From: Calditrichota bacterium
Lineage (GTDB): Bacteria > Electryoneota > RPQS01
Length of the DNA: 6,258 nucleotides
Reading direction: 5' to 3'
Assembly (NCBI GenBank): GCA_020057985.1
Contig: JAGVEU010000402.1
Coordinates: forward strand, 1 to 6,258
The notes below the pieces were generated by a model, which saw only the letters and a program-made list of their open reading frames with translations, did not search any database and was not told the origin of the DNA. Of the stretch, positions 1 to 6,258 are shown piece by piece (the stretch's first letter is position 1; the number at the start of each line of letters is the position of its first letter). The position numbers and the translations under genes were made by a program.

Positions 1-2
1 AT

Positions 3-53
3 ATTTCCGAACATGCCCGACTACTGCGATCTGAAAGGGGCACATTCGGAAAT
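3..53 (-). promoter_or_regulatory. long alternative RNA helix competing with the post-hemB hairpin
   Basis: Bases 3-18 are an inverted copy of bases 38-53 with 19 nt between them. At DNA level 14 of 16 positions match. In minus-strand RNA the two mismatches (12/44 and 13/43) become G-U wobbles, giving a continuous 16-bp helix; plus-strand RNA would have C-A and A-C mismatches. This helix shares bases 39-46 and 51-53 with the local 8-bp hairpin, so the two cannot form together. The arrangement resembles an attenuator, a compound terminator, or a palindromic repeat unit. What follows the helix is cut off by the window edge, so a U tract cannot be checked. Confidence 0.5.
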
Positions 54-58
54 GTGCC
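39..58 (-). terminator. stem-loop 17 nt after the hemB stop, possible terminator
   Basis: A perfect 8-bp stem (39-46 with 51-58) closes a 4-nt loop. In the hem transcript the loop reads UCCG, a member of the stable UNCG tetraloop class. The 3' side is followed by CCCUUUCAG rather than a clear U run, so it is at best a weak intrinsic terminator. It could instead be a 3'-end stabiliser or part of the switchable structure described for 3-53. The base pairing is seen directly; the function is inference. Confidence 0.55.
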
Positions 59-74
59 GCCGCGAGGGAAACTT

Positions 75-1055
75 CTAATTGCGCTCCCGCATCCAGCCGG
101 CGACTTCGGAGGCGTAATAGGTCAGAATAAAATCGGCTCCGGCGCGCTTGAAGGAGAGCAGAGTTTCGAGAATAATTCGGCGACGGTCTACCCAGCCTCT
201 GGCGGCGGCAGCTTCAATCATGGCATACTCACCGGAGACTTGATAAGCGGCAGTGACGCGATTGAAAGTGCGCTTGACCAGTGCCAGCACGTCCAGATAG
301 GCAATGCCGGGCTTGACCATAATCATGTCGGCGCCTTCGGCAAGATCCAACTCGGCTTCGCGAAGCGCTTCGAGCACATTGCCGGGATCCATTTGATAGC
401 CACGCCGATCCCCGAATTGCGGAGCCGATCCGACCGCTTCCCGAAATGGGCCGTAGTAGGCGGATGCATATTTGACGGCATAGGAGAGAATCGCCGTTTG
501 CGTGAATCCTTCCTTATCCAGCGCAGAGCGAATGGCGGCAATGCGGCCATCCATCATATCGGAGGGAGCAACGATGTCCGCTCCGGCGCGAGCGTGGCTG
601 ACGGCGGTTTTGGCAAGGAGTTCCAGAGTAGCATCGTTGACAACCTCCTGCTTGGAGACAACTCCACAGTGGCCGTGGCTTGTGTACTCGCAAAGGCAGA
701 CGTCGGTAATGACCAGCAGACCGGGAGCAACCTTCTTGATGGCACGAGTTGCCCGTTGAACTTCAGCGTCATCATCGTAAGCGGCGCTACCATGCTCGTC
801 TTTGTGACCGGGAATGCCAAAGAGAATAACCGCGGGAATTTCGAGATCGGAAATCCGCGCGGCTTCTTCGGCCAAGCGGTCAACCGACAAATGATACTGA
901 CCGGTCAGACTGCTGATTTCGCGTTTGATGTTGTTACCGGGCACTACGAATAGCGGCTGCACAAGATCATCAACCGTCAAGTGCGTTTCGCGGACAAGCC
1001 GCCGGAGGGTTTCATTGGCGCGCAATCGGCGCGGGCGATCAATGGGAAAGCTCAT
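75..1055 (-). CDS. hemB: porphobilinogen synthase (5-aminolevulinate dehydratase), zinc type
   Basis: A full-length 326-residue PBGS, which condenses two 5-aminolevulinate molecules into porphobilinogen in the cytoplasm. The two Schiff-base lysines are visible: Lys195 in [15 protein letters not shown] (191-205) and Lys248 in MIMVKPG (244-250). The three-cysteine catalytic zinc site is present in [14 protein letters not shown], Cys120, Cys122 and Cys130, the same spacing as E. coli. This indicates a zinc-dependent enzyme rather than the magnesium type with aspartates. Also present are [14 protein letters not shown] (79-92), [13 protein letters not shown] (159-171) and YQVSGEYAM (271-279). The ATG start overlaps the hemA end by 17 nt. 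Only a weak purine stretch (AGAG, about 10 nt upstream) precedes it, so translation probably depends on ribosomes finishing hemA. The end RERN-stop matches the usual family end. It is the last gene visible in the operon. Confidence 0.97.
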   Translation of the reverse strand: MSFPIDRPRRLRANETLRRLVRETHLTVDDLVQPLFVVPGNNIKREISSLTGQYHLSVDRLAEEAARISDLEIPAVILFGIPGHKDEHGSAAYDDDAEVQRATRAIKKVAPGLLVITDVCLCEYTSHGHCGVVSKQEVVNDATLELLAKTAVSHARAGADIVAPSDMMDGRIAAIRSALDKEGFTQTAILSYAVKYASAYYGPFREAVGSAPQFGDRRGYQMDPGNVLEALREAELDLAEGADMIMVKPGIAYLDVLALVKRTFNRVTAAYQVSGEYAMIEAAAARGWVDRRRIILETLLSFKRAGADFILTYYASEVAGWMRERN

Positions 1056-2334
1056 GATTCAGTTTCTCTAAGACCTCGTCCGTTGATCCCTCACCGTTGG
1101 CAAAGGCCATGGCTACAGCATGAGCGAGGGACAAGTCATTACGATCCATGCAGGCGTGCTTCATGTTGGCAATAATCAGACAGCTCACCTTGTGCATCAG
1201 CGATTTGGAAAATTTTTCTACTTGCTCCCGATCCTCGCTGCAGAAGCGACGGGCATTGTTCTCAACTTCCGCTGAGCGAATTCCTTCGAGGACTTCCTGC
1301 AATTGCTGAATCGTGGGCGCAATTCGGTTTTCCTGATACCACACAACAAACTCTTCGATCTGCTTGTCCACCAATTTTTCGGCGCGGGCGGCTTCCTTTT
1401 CGCGGGCTTTCAGGTTGGTTTTGACGAGTTCGTTGAAATCATCCACGCAATAGATATACGTATTGTCTGAGCTGCTCAGTTGCGGGTCAATGTCACGTGG
1501 CACGGCAAGGTCAAGGATGAAAACGGGCTGTTTTCGGTGCGCGAGCGCACGATTTGCTTTGTCCGCAGGAATGACCACATTGGGCGAACTGGTGGCAGAG
1601 ACAATGACATCCGCCCATGCGATATCTTCTTCAGAAGGCGGAAAAGCCACAGCAGTGCCGCCAAGAGTCTGGGCGAGTGTTTCTGCCTTTTCGCGGGTGC
1701 GATTGCTGACCCGCCAGGATTTTGCGCCGGCATCTGCCAAGTATTTTGAAGCGAGGCGGATAGTGTCTCCCGCGCCAACAAGCAGGACATTGTGATTGTC
1801 CAGTTTGCCAAAGACGCGAAGGGCAAGATCAACGGCTGCATAAGCCACCGAAACAGCGCCTTGTGAAATGCCGGTGCGATGTCGAATCATCTTCCCGCAT
1901 TCGATGGCGCGCAGAAAGACGCGATTCAGAAAGGCGTTGGAAGTAGCCAGTTCGAGGGCGGTGTGATAAGCGGTTTTGACCTGCGCCAGAATCTGCACTT
2001 CACCAAGAAGCTGAGAATCAAGACCGGACGCCACGCGAAAGAGATGATGGGCGGCAGCTTGATCGCGGCAGATATAGGCTTGTGCTGCTTCCTCATGAGT
2101 TAGATTGCAGACCAAGGCAAAAAGTTCCCGCAGTTTTTCGTCGGTGAAATGAAAGCTCGGCGAAAAGTAGATTTCCACGCGGTTGCAGGTGGAAAGGACA
2201 ACGACGCCTTCCACATGCTGTTGCCGCAGAAGCAGTTCCCCAACTTCACCGATCCGCTCCGGGCTGATTGCCGCCTTTTCGCGCGTGGCAAGCACAGAGG
2301 TTGTGTGATTAAGTCCAATCATTTCCAATTTCAT
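1039..2334 (-). CDS. hemA: glutamyl-tRNA reductase
   Basis: A 431-residue GluTR, the first committed enzyme of C5-pathway tetrapyrrole synthesis. It reduces glutamyl-tRNA(Glu) with NADPH to glutamate-1-semialdehyde, which HemL (not in the window) converts to 5-aminolevulinate. Motifs: IGLNHTT (6-12), STCNRVEIY with the nucleophilic Cys50 (48-56), [18 protein letters not shown] (97-114), NADPH-binding LLVGAGDTI (184-192), SNRT (210-213), [10 protein letters not shown] (275-284), then a long helical segment and a C-terminal dimerisation region. The C-terminal region is somewhat divergent: the common LLHxP element reads as KVSCLI, and three cysteines (365, 385, 395) lie in the last 70 residues. 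The ATG is chosen over the GTG two codons upstream because of ribosome-site spacing and the ATGA overlap with hemX; it also places the catalytic cysteine at 50, as in E. coli. The 3' end overlaps hemB by 17 nt. Confidence 0.97.
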   Translation of the reverse strand: MKLEMIGLNHTTSVLATREKAAISPERIGEVGELLLRQQHVEGVVVLSTCNRVEIYFSPSFHFTDEKLRELFALVCNLTHEEAAQAYICRDQAAAHHLFRVASGLDSQLLGEVQILAQVKTAYHTALELATSNAFLNRVFLRAIECGKMIRHRTGISQGAVSVAYAAVDLALRVFGKLDNHNVLLVGAGDTIRLASKYLADAGAKSWRVSNRTREKAETLAQTLGGTAVAFPPSEEDIAWADVIVSATSSPNVVIPADKANRALAHRKQPVFILDLAVPRDIDPQLSSSDNTYIYCVDDFNELVKTNLKAREKEAARAEKLVDKQIEEFVVWYQENRIAPTIQQLQEVLEGIRSAEVENNARRFCSEDREQVEKFSKSLMHKVSCLIIANMKHACMDRNDLSLAHAVAMAFANGEGSTDEVLEKLNHELSH

Positions 2335-3155
2335 AGCCACGCTCCTGCAAAAAACTCAATCACCGAGACAAGCACCAAAATCAATACAAGCGCCGCAAGC
2401 AGAACAGAAAGCCAACTCAGACGATGTTGCCTGAGCCAATTAAAACGAGCCGACATGGCCAGCAGGGATACGATCGCCCAGAGCAAAAGCATGGGATGAA
2501 GATGCGACACAATCAAGTCTGTGCCGGGCCGGAAGATTGCCGTCCACACAATGGCTGAAGCAAGGCTGACCGTGATTAGCAGCCAGCCAACATAAATGGC
2601 AATGCTCCGCAGACGATTCATGTCCTCAAGCGATGGCAGCGAAGAGAAAAAAGGACCAAAAGTACGATGTGCCAACTGGCGGTGGAGAATCAACGCTCCC
2701 GTACCATAAACACCGCTTCCCAGAAGCATGGCCACACCTGCCATGGACAGACTGATATGGAAAGCGGCTCCAAGACCTTGAACCGCCTTTGGAGTGTTCG
2801 TTGGCTGAACTCCCCCAACCAGCGCGATGAAAATGAGCGCAATGACAGCGCCGACCGGCAGAATGGCCAATAAGCGTTGGCGGATTCGGGTATGAACATA
2901 ACTCTGCCCGGCCCAAACCAAAAAGCCAAGAAAGGCAGCAAGCTGTCCAATGGTCTGGATAGGTAGTTGACTCTGCCAAATTGAGATCAGCGCGATCCAC
3001 ACAAGATACAGCGCGAGCATGACCCAGCCAAAACGGTTTGCAACATCCTCGATGTGACCGTCGGGGCGGTGAGCAAGGTGGATCCACGTGGTGACAAGAC
3101 CGCTATACAGCAGCAGCAGCAGCGCGGGGAAGAGTGAGTAGATGAGCAAGTTCAT
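2331..3155 (-). CDS. hemX: HemX-like membrane protein of the cytochrome c assembly (CcsA/HemX) family
   Basis: A 274-residue integral membrane protein with about eight predicted spans (roughly 1-22, 44-62, 68-86, 95-115, 133-155, 187-207, 219-238, 246-270). Size, topology and position directly before hemA match the HemX/YpjD branch of the cytochrome c assembly protein family (PF01578-type). The family's AFHISLSMAG-like helix is present (131-140), with further histidines at 218 and 220 in SHLHP before a transmembrane helix. The tryptophan-rich WWD motif (WGxYWxWDPKE-like) that presents haem in true CcsA/CcmF/CcmC synthetases is not visible between TM6 and TM7, so a direct role in cytochrome c ligation is doubtful. 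In Bacillus subtilis, HemX lowers the cellular level of HemA; a similar role here is inference from family and neighbourhood. It overlaps hemY and hemA by 4 nt each. It could be annotated as CcsA by automatic pipelines. Confidence 0.82.
   Translation of the reverse strand: MNLLIYSLFPALLLLLYSGLVTTWIHLAHRPDGHIEDVANRFGWVMLALYLVWIALISIWQSQLPIQTIGQLAAFLGFLVWAGQSYVHTRIRQRLLAILPVGAVIALIFIALVGGVQPTNTPKAVQGLGAAFHISLSMAGVAMLLGSGVYGTGALILHRQLAHRTFGPFFSSLPSLEDMNRLRSIAIYVGWLLITVSLASAIVWTAIFRPGTDLIVSHLHPMLLLWAIVSLLAMSARFNWLRQHRLSWLSVLLAALVLILVLVSVIEFFAGAWL
2342..2346 (-). promoter_or_regulatory. ribosome binding site deciding the hemA start
   Basis: Minus-strand AGGAG lies 7 nt before ATG 2334-2332 but only 1 nt before the in-frame GTG 2340-2338. 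The spacing selects the ATG, which also makes a 4-nt ATGA overlap with the hemX stop. Confidence 0.8.
3108..3122. repeat. five-copy CAG/CTG trinucleotide repeat inside hemX
   Basis: Five perfect CAG units on the plus strand (CTG on the coding strand) encode five consecutive leucines, residues 12-16 of HemX, in the first membrane span. Unit changes would keep the reading frame and only alter helix length. It is probably an ordinary low-complexity leucine run. Confidence 0.8.
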
Positions 3156-4570
3156 ATTTTTGGACTCCATTGTTCCCAGAAACGGCGGGCAACTCGAAAG
3201 GCATCCTTGGCGCAACCATTCACGGACACACCGCGATAGGACGCACCGGTGAAAAACAGACCGGGCAGTTCGTTCTCAAGGGTTTCTGTGGCGGCAACGC
3301 GATTGAGATGTCCGAGCGTGTATTGAGCAATTCCTTTGGGGTGGCGGAAGATTCGGCGAAATACCGGCTGCCGATTTACTTGAAAAAGTCGTTGGTGATC
3401 TGCGTGGGCGGTGCTTTCCAATTCCTGCTCGGAGAGTTCAACAACGGCTGGATCATGCGCCCCGCCGATCATGGTGCGAAGCAGACGCAGACCCTCCGGC
3501 GCTTGACCCGGGAAAATTGAATCGCACCACAGGCAACCTAAACTGCGGATTCCTTCAGAACGAGGGATCAGCACCCCAAAGCCATTCAACGGGTGACCAA
3601 GATCCGCTGACGGATGACCATGGCAAACCACATCAACTGGAGCAAAGCCAATGCCGCGAATTGCCTGTGAGACGTTCGGAGCAAGTGCGTCAATAATCTC
3701 GGCGGCGGCATAGGATGGGCAAGCGAGAACGACGGCGTCAACAACGACGGCGCTTCCATTGACACGAATTCTGAAGCTCTTACCATCCCGCTCGACAGAG
3801 GAAACCGGAGATGAAACCTGAATGGCGCTGTGCAAACGGTTGGCAAGCGTTTCTGTGAGTTCGCCCATTCCGGTACGAAACGTGCTCAGTATTGCCGAAG
3901 CTCCGGCCGGACCACCGGCTTTCTTACCGATGCGCTTAGCTTCCTTTTGCTTGGCAATCAATGCACGAAAGAGACCGCCGTACTCACTCTCCATCTCGAC
4001 CATTTTGGGAAAGACTGCCGGAAGCGAAAGCTCACGGGTGTTTCCAGCGAAGATGCCGGAGACCATCGGGTCGAGCAAATAATCCGCGAAATCTTTGCCG
4101 AGACGGCGTCGGCCAAAGTTGTAAACGGTCTCCTCGGTTCCATTTCGTTTGGCGGGAACGAAGAACTCCATAGCAATGCGGAGTTTCGCAGAGAAGGGTA
4201 GAATGTCGGATTTCAGAAATGCGGGAGGCTTAGTGGGCAACTCGCGCATTTTTCCGCTGTAGTAAATGAAGCGGTGACTTGCATTGTCATTGGCTTTGAT
4301 CAATCTGTCTGCAAGCCCAAGCCGGTTGACGAGATCAAGTGTGGCAGGCTCGTTGTCAAGAAAACCATTTGGACCCCATTCGCAAATAAAACCGCCGTTG
4401 CGGTCAGTGCGGGTGGAACCGCCGAAGGTGTCACCTGCTTCAAACACCGTAACGCTTGACTCATGTCCGGCTGCTCTTCCGATTTCGCGCAGAAGATAGG
4501 CAGTAGCAAGTCCCGCCACTCCGCCGCCGATGACAGCAATTCTCGGCGTGCTTTGCTGATCAACAGGCAA
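3152..4570 (-). CDS. hemY: FAD-dependent protoporphyrinogen oxidase
   Basis: HemY/PgoX-family flavoprotein of 472 residues from the TTG start (491 if the upstream ATG at 4627 is used). It removes six electrons from protoporphyrinogen IX to give protoporphyrin IX, normally with O2 as acceptor. Motifs: Rossmann dinucleotide fold VIGGGVAGLATAYLL (13-27), FAD-ribose acidic residue in VFEAGDTFGGSTRT (42-55), EWGPNGF (64-70), LDPMVSGIFAGN (166-177), and the C-terminal FAD motif TGASYRGVSVNGCAKDAF (441-458). Length and order match the family, with no gap or frameshift. TTG 4570 is preferred because GGAGG precedes it at 9 nt and because the 32 residues before the Rossmann strand in the longer form are atypical and overlap hemH by 68 nt. 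The overlap with hemH is 11 nt with this start. Its stop overlaps the hemX start as ATGA. A coproporphyrinogen oxidase (CgoX) role cannot be excluded by sequence alone, but hemN in the same operon argues for protoporphyrinogen. Confidence 0.93.
   Translation of the reverse strand: MPVDQQSTPRIAVIGGGVAGLATAYLLREIGRAAGHESSVTVFEAGDTFGGSTRTDRNGGFICEWGPNGFLDNEPATLDLVNRLGLADRLIKANDNASHRFIYYSGKMRELPTKPPAFLKSDILPFSAKLRIAMEFFVPAKRNGTEETVYNFGRRRLGKDFADYLLDPMVSGIFAGNTRELSLPAVFPKMVEMESEYGGLFRALIAKQKEAKRIGKKAGGPAGASAILSTFRTGMGELTETLANRLHSAIQVSSPVSSVERDGKSFRIRVNGSAVVVDAVVLACPSYAAAEIIDALAPNVSQAIRGIGFAPVDVVCHGHPSADLGHPLNGFGVLIPRSEGIRSLGCLWCDSIFPGQAPEGLRLLRTMIGGAHDPAVVELSEQELESTAHADHQRLFQVNRQPVFRRIFRHPKGIAQYTLGHLNRVAATETLENELPGLFFTGASYRGVSVNGCAKDAFRVARRFWEQWSPKI
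3164..3168 (-). promoter_or_regulatory. ribosome binding site deciding the hemX start
   Basis: Minus-strand GGAGT lies 8 nt before ATG 3155-3153. That ATG forms an ATGA overlap with the hemY stop and begins a hydrophobic N-terminus. It is preferred over the in-frame ATGs further upstream (3215, 3170), which would add a polar, Cys/Pro-containing stretch encoded within hemY. Confidence 0.7.
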
Positions 4571-5510
4571 CTTCAACGCCCTCCATGACAATCGCGGCGA
4601 GTGCTTGTGCAAAGCGGGGATCATCATTGAATGCCGGCGCTCGCACCACTTTTTTTATACCACCGGCCTGAGCTTGCACCGTTGCGATAAGGTCAAGATC
4701 ATAGAGGGTCTCCAGGCAATCCGCCACAAAGCTCAGCGGCATGATGACCAGCGGTTTTGAGGATTTGGCAAGCCGTTCTATTTCAGCTTCCAGATAAGGC
4801 CCGGTCCATTTCACAGGTCCGACTTTGCTTTGATAGGCAAGCGACCACTCTGTGCTTGCGGGAAGATTGCTCGCAAGGGTTCGCGCTGTGTCCATGACTT
4901 GCACGGGATAGTCTTCGCCACGGCGGACGTTGCGCAGCGGGATTCCGTGGGCGACAAACAGCACTCGTGCTCCCGTGCCTGCCTCCTGTAATGCACTCAA
5001 GAGATAATCGCTCCACAAACGTAAGACAACTTCGCACCTTCCCCACTCGATGACTGAGCTAATTTGAATTCCAAGCAAAGCAGCCACGCGAGTTGCTTCG
5101 GCGACGATCGAGCCGGTCATTGCCTTTGTATAATGTGGAAAGAGTGGCAGCAGTCGAATAGAGTTAATGCCATCCTCATGCAATTCCCGCAGACTTTCCG
5201 CGAGGGTTGGTGAAGAATACCGGAAGGCAAATGCTACGGGCAGAGACTCGCCTTCTGCATAAAGCGCGGCCACCAATCCGTTTCGTAAACACTGAGTCCA
5301 GAGTAGCAGAGGGGAGCCGCCGCCGATTTGTTGATAGCGATGCGCAACGGCACTTTCTCGGCGCGACGAGATCAGCGCGGCCAGCGGAAAGCGAAGCGCG
5401 GCAGGCAGGGGGAGGATTGCCGGATCATGAAAGATCTCGCGCAGGTAACCTCGCACCTGTTGCACATTTATTGGACCGCCCATATTGACGATAAGCAGCG
5501 CTTCTTTCAT
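4560..5510 (-). CDS. hemH: ferrochelatase (protoporphyrin type)
   Basis: A 316-residue ferrochelatase, the usual bacterial length, which inserts Fe(II) into protoporphyrin IX to make protohaem as the last pathway step. Motifs in order: NMGGP (9-13), YQQIGGGSPL (59-68), LPLFPHYT (121-128), FVAHGIPLRNVRRGEDYP (185-202) with the expected catalytic His188, YQSKVGPVKWTGPYLE (226-241) and LSFVADCLETLYDLD (259-273) with the expected acidic Glu267. Met10 in NMGGP occupies the place of human Met76, where the Bacillus coproporphyrin ferrochelatase has Tyr13. That favours the protoporphyrin substrate and agrees with the adjacent hemN. Four cysteines are present (74, 159, 265, 316), but they do not form a known [2Fe-2S] ligand set. 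There is no signal peptide or membrane span, so it is probably cytoplasmic or peripheral to the membrane. It starts at ATG 9 nt after hemN, and its last codons overlap the chosen start of hemY. Confidence 0.96.
   Translation of the reverse strand: MKEALLIVNMGGPINVQQVRGYLREIFHDPAILPLPAALRFPLAALISSRRESAVAHRYQQIGGGSPLLLWTQCLRNGLVAALYAEGESLPVAFAFRYSSPTLAESLRELHEDGINSIRLLPLFPHYTKAMTGSIVAEATRVAALLGIQISSVIEWGRCEVVLRLWSDYLLSALQEAGTGARVLFVAHGIPLRNVRRGEDYPVQVMDTARTLASNLPASTEWSLAYQSKVGPVKWTGPYLEAEIERLAKSSKPLVIMPLSFVADCLETLYDLDLIATVQAQAGGIKKVVRAPAFNDDPRFAQALAAIVMEGVEVAC
4580..4584 (-). promoter_or_regulatory. ribosome binding site deciding the hemY start
   Basis: Minus-strand GGAGG, inside the last codons of hemH, lies 9 nt before TTG 4570-4568 and 3 nt before an in-frame TTG at 4576-4574. 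The in-frame ATGs at 4627 and 4624 have no comparable purine tract upstream. This site favours a TTG start at 4570. It is a sequence match only. Confidence 0.6.
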
Positions 5511-5515
5511 GGGAA

Positions 5516-5521
5516 CACCTT
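5516..5521 (-). promoter_or_regulatory. ribosome binding site of hemH
   Basis: Minus-strand AAGGTG lies 5 nt before the hemH ATG (5510-5508) and overlaps the hemN TAA stop (5522-5520). Ribosomes ending hemN would therefore stop directly on the hemH initiation site, which fits coupled translation. The match to the anti-Shine-Dalgarno sequence is moderate. Confidence 0.6.
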
Positions 5522-6258
5522 ACACGGTTCGGGAAAAAGTTGCGCCCGTCTGCTCAGTCAGATAGCGATCGAAGGGCATGGCAAGATTGCGTAAAAAAAG
5601 TTGTCCAAACGGTGTGACCGTGTAACCGCCGTTCTTTGCGATCACCAAGCCTTCCGCTTCGTATGGTTTCAAGGAGTCCAGAGCATCTGTTAGTTCAGAA
5701 TGAACTCCGTTGCTCTGCGCCGTTTCAGGGATCATGATTTCAAGATTGCACATAAGGTGATTGATGATCTGTTTGCGGATACAATCCTCAGGGTCGAGCG
5801 CATGACCGCGCGTCACCGCCCATTTTCCTGAAGCAATGGCCGCATCATAGGTTTCCGGCGGAGTGAGATTTTGCACGAAGAGATTCTTGAATTCGCTGAT
5901 GGACGAGCACCCCAAACCAATCAACTCCATGCCGCGATTCGTGGTATATCCCATGAAATTGCGCCACAGATTGCCCTTACGAATGGCCTCCGAGAGTTCA
6001 TCTTCCGGCTTGGCAAAATGATCCATACCAATAGCCGAGTACCCGTTAGCAGTGAAAAAACGATTGGCATCGAGCAGCATTCCGAGTCGCTCGCGTGGTG
6101 AGGGCAGGTCTTCCTCATGAATCGCTTTCTGATGCTTGATTCGCGAAGGGAGATGCGCATAGCCGAAACATGCGAGCCGGTCAGGACTCAGCGACAGTAC
6201 GACTTCAAGAGTTCTTGACCATGTGGCGCGGGTTTGAAGCGGCAGGCCATAGATCAAG
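5520..6258 (-). CDS. hemN: oxygen-independent coproporphyrinogen III dehydrogenase, C-terminal part (partial)
   Basis: This is the last 245 codons of HemN (CgdH), the radical-SAM enzyme that oxidatively decarboxylates two propionates of coproporphyrinogen III to give protoporphyrinogen IX without oxygen, in the cytoplasm. The frame is open to the window edge. The first visible residues, LIYGLP, match the internal (D)LIYGLP motif of E. coli-type HemN. The TTG at 6257 is therefore an internal leucine, not a start, and the N-terminal half with the CxxxCxxC cluster motif lies outside the window. Diagnostic stretches are PDRLACFGYAHLP (about 25-37 of the visible part), DLPSPRERL, IGMDHFAKPEDEL (about 76-88) and RNFMGYTT. 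The YAHLP and GMDHFA-PDDEL stretches and the full-length HemN C-terminal domain favour true HemN over the shorter HemW chaperone. The remaining length and the ending (FSRTV; E. coli-type ends FSRVI, from memory) indicate an intact C-terminus. The TAA stop sits 9 nt before hemH and overlaps its ribosome binding site. Confidence 0.95.
   Translation of the reverse strand, partial: LIYGLPLQTRATWSRTLEVVLSLSPDRLACFGYAHLPSRIKHQKAIHEEDLPSPRERLGMLLDANRFFTANGYSAIGMDHFAKPEDELSEAIRKGNLWRNFMGYTTNRGMELIGLGCSSISEFKNLFVQNLTPPETYDAAIASGKWAVTRGHALDPEDCIRKQIINHLMCNLEIMIPETAQSNGVHSELTDALDSLKPYEAEGLVIAKNGGYTVTPFGQLFLRNLAMPFDRYLTEQTGATFSRTV

Larger units (their letters stand above)
75..6258 (-). other. haem biosynthesis operon hemN-hemH-hemY-hemX-hemA-hemB
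   Basis: Six genes run in the same direction with junctions of +9, -11, -4, -4 and -17 nt, so they are almost certainly co-transcribed and partly translationally coupled. Late-pathway genes (hemN, hemH, hemY) come first and early-pathway genes (hemA, hemB) last, with a HemX-like membrane protein between the two groups. hemC, hemD and hemE are absent from the visible part. The promoter must lie upstream of position 6258, since no intergenic gap is large enough for one. The operon extends beyond the right edge because hemN is cut there. It may or may not end after hemB, because only 74 further bases are visible. The single-transcript reading is inferred from spacing; gene identities rest on motifs. 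Confidence 0.9.

Noticed and set aside
54..953. Plus-strand open frame of 299 codons opposite hemB
   Set aside because: It lies almost entirely antisense to a motif-complete hemB, has no recognisable domain, and its composition is what a complement of a biased coding frame produces. It is a shadow frame.
2338..2340. GTG start for hemA
   Set aside because: The AGGAG ribosome site is only 1 nt upstream of this GTG but 7 nt upstream of the ATG two codons later, which also makes the ATGA overlap.
2149..2499. Plus-strand open frame across the hemX/hemA junction
   Set aside because: It is antisense to two verified genes, has no recognisable domain, and its boundaries ignore the real gene junction.
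4710..4716. His to Cys change in the ferrochelatase DHLET-like motif (reads DCLETL)
   Set aside because: From memory, E. coli-type ferrochelatases also read DCLETL here, so it is a normal subfamily variant. The catalytic Glu267 and His188 are intact.
4560..5510. Possible [2Fe-2S] ferrochelatase, because HemH has four cysteines
   Set aside because: The cysteines at 74, 159, 265 and 316 do not form the C-terminal cluster spacing known from iron-sulfur ferrochelatases; only one lies at the C-terminus.
6255..6257. TTG at the right edge as a start of the hemN frame
   Set aside because: It aligns with the internal leucine of the (D)LIYGLP motif, so the gene continues past the window.
1..6258. Mobile element, CRISPR array, defence system, tRNA or rRNA
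   Set aside because: No transposase, repeat-spacer pattern or RNA gene was seen on either strand; the window is continuous core haem metabolism.

Overview
The whole window is one tightly packed haem-biosynthesis operon read on the minus strand. In transcription order it holds hemN (3' part only, entering from the right edge), hemH, hemY, a hemX-like membrane protein gene, hemA and hemB. After hemB come about 74 bases of non-coding sequence with a notable RNA-structure signature, then the left edge. Every gene is supported by family motifs read directly in its translation. No gene on the plus strand is supported.

Layout, right to left: hemN C-terminal half (5520-6258); hemH ferrochelatase (4560-5510); hemY protoporphyrinogen oxidase (3152-4570, TTG start chosen); hemX-like cytochrome-c-assembly-family protein (2331-3155); hemA glutamyl-tRNA reductase (1039-2334); hemB porphobilinogen synthase (75-1055). 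Junctions are a 9-nt gap (hemN/hemH), an 11-nt overlap (hemH/hemY), two ATGA 4-nt overlaps (hemY/hemX and hemX/hemA) and a 17-nt overlap (hemA/hemB). This implies one polycistronic mRNA with coupled translation. There is no room for internal promoters, and the operon promoter lies outside the window.

Together the genes supply both ends of tetrapyrrole synthesis. HemA and HemB make 5-aminolevulinate from glutamyl-tRNA (with HemL, not seen) and then porphobilinogen. HemN, HemY and HemH convert coproporphyrinogen III to protoporphyrinogen IX, protoporphyrin IX and protohaem. HemC, HemD and HemE are not in the window, and hemA runs straight into hemB where many bacteria place hemC and hemD. HemN together with a ferrochelatase carrying the NMGGP methionine points to the classical protoporphyrin route rather than the coproporphyrin route of Gram-positive bacteria.

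Organism: a bacterium using the C5 (glutamyl-tRNA) pathway, probably diderm, of roughly balanced GC content. The sequence does not allow a confident phylum. The gene content is core metabolism, with no sign of mobile elements, CRISPR, tRNA or rRNA. The least explained feature is the pair of competing RNA helices just after hemB.
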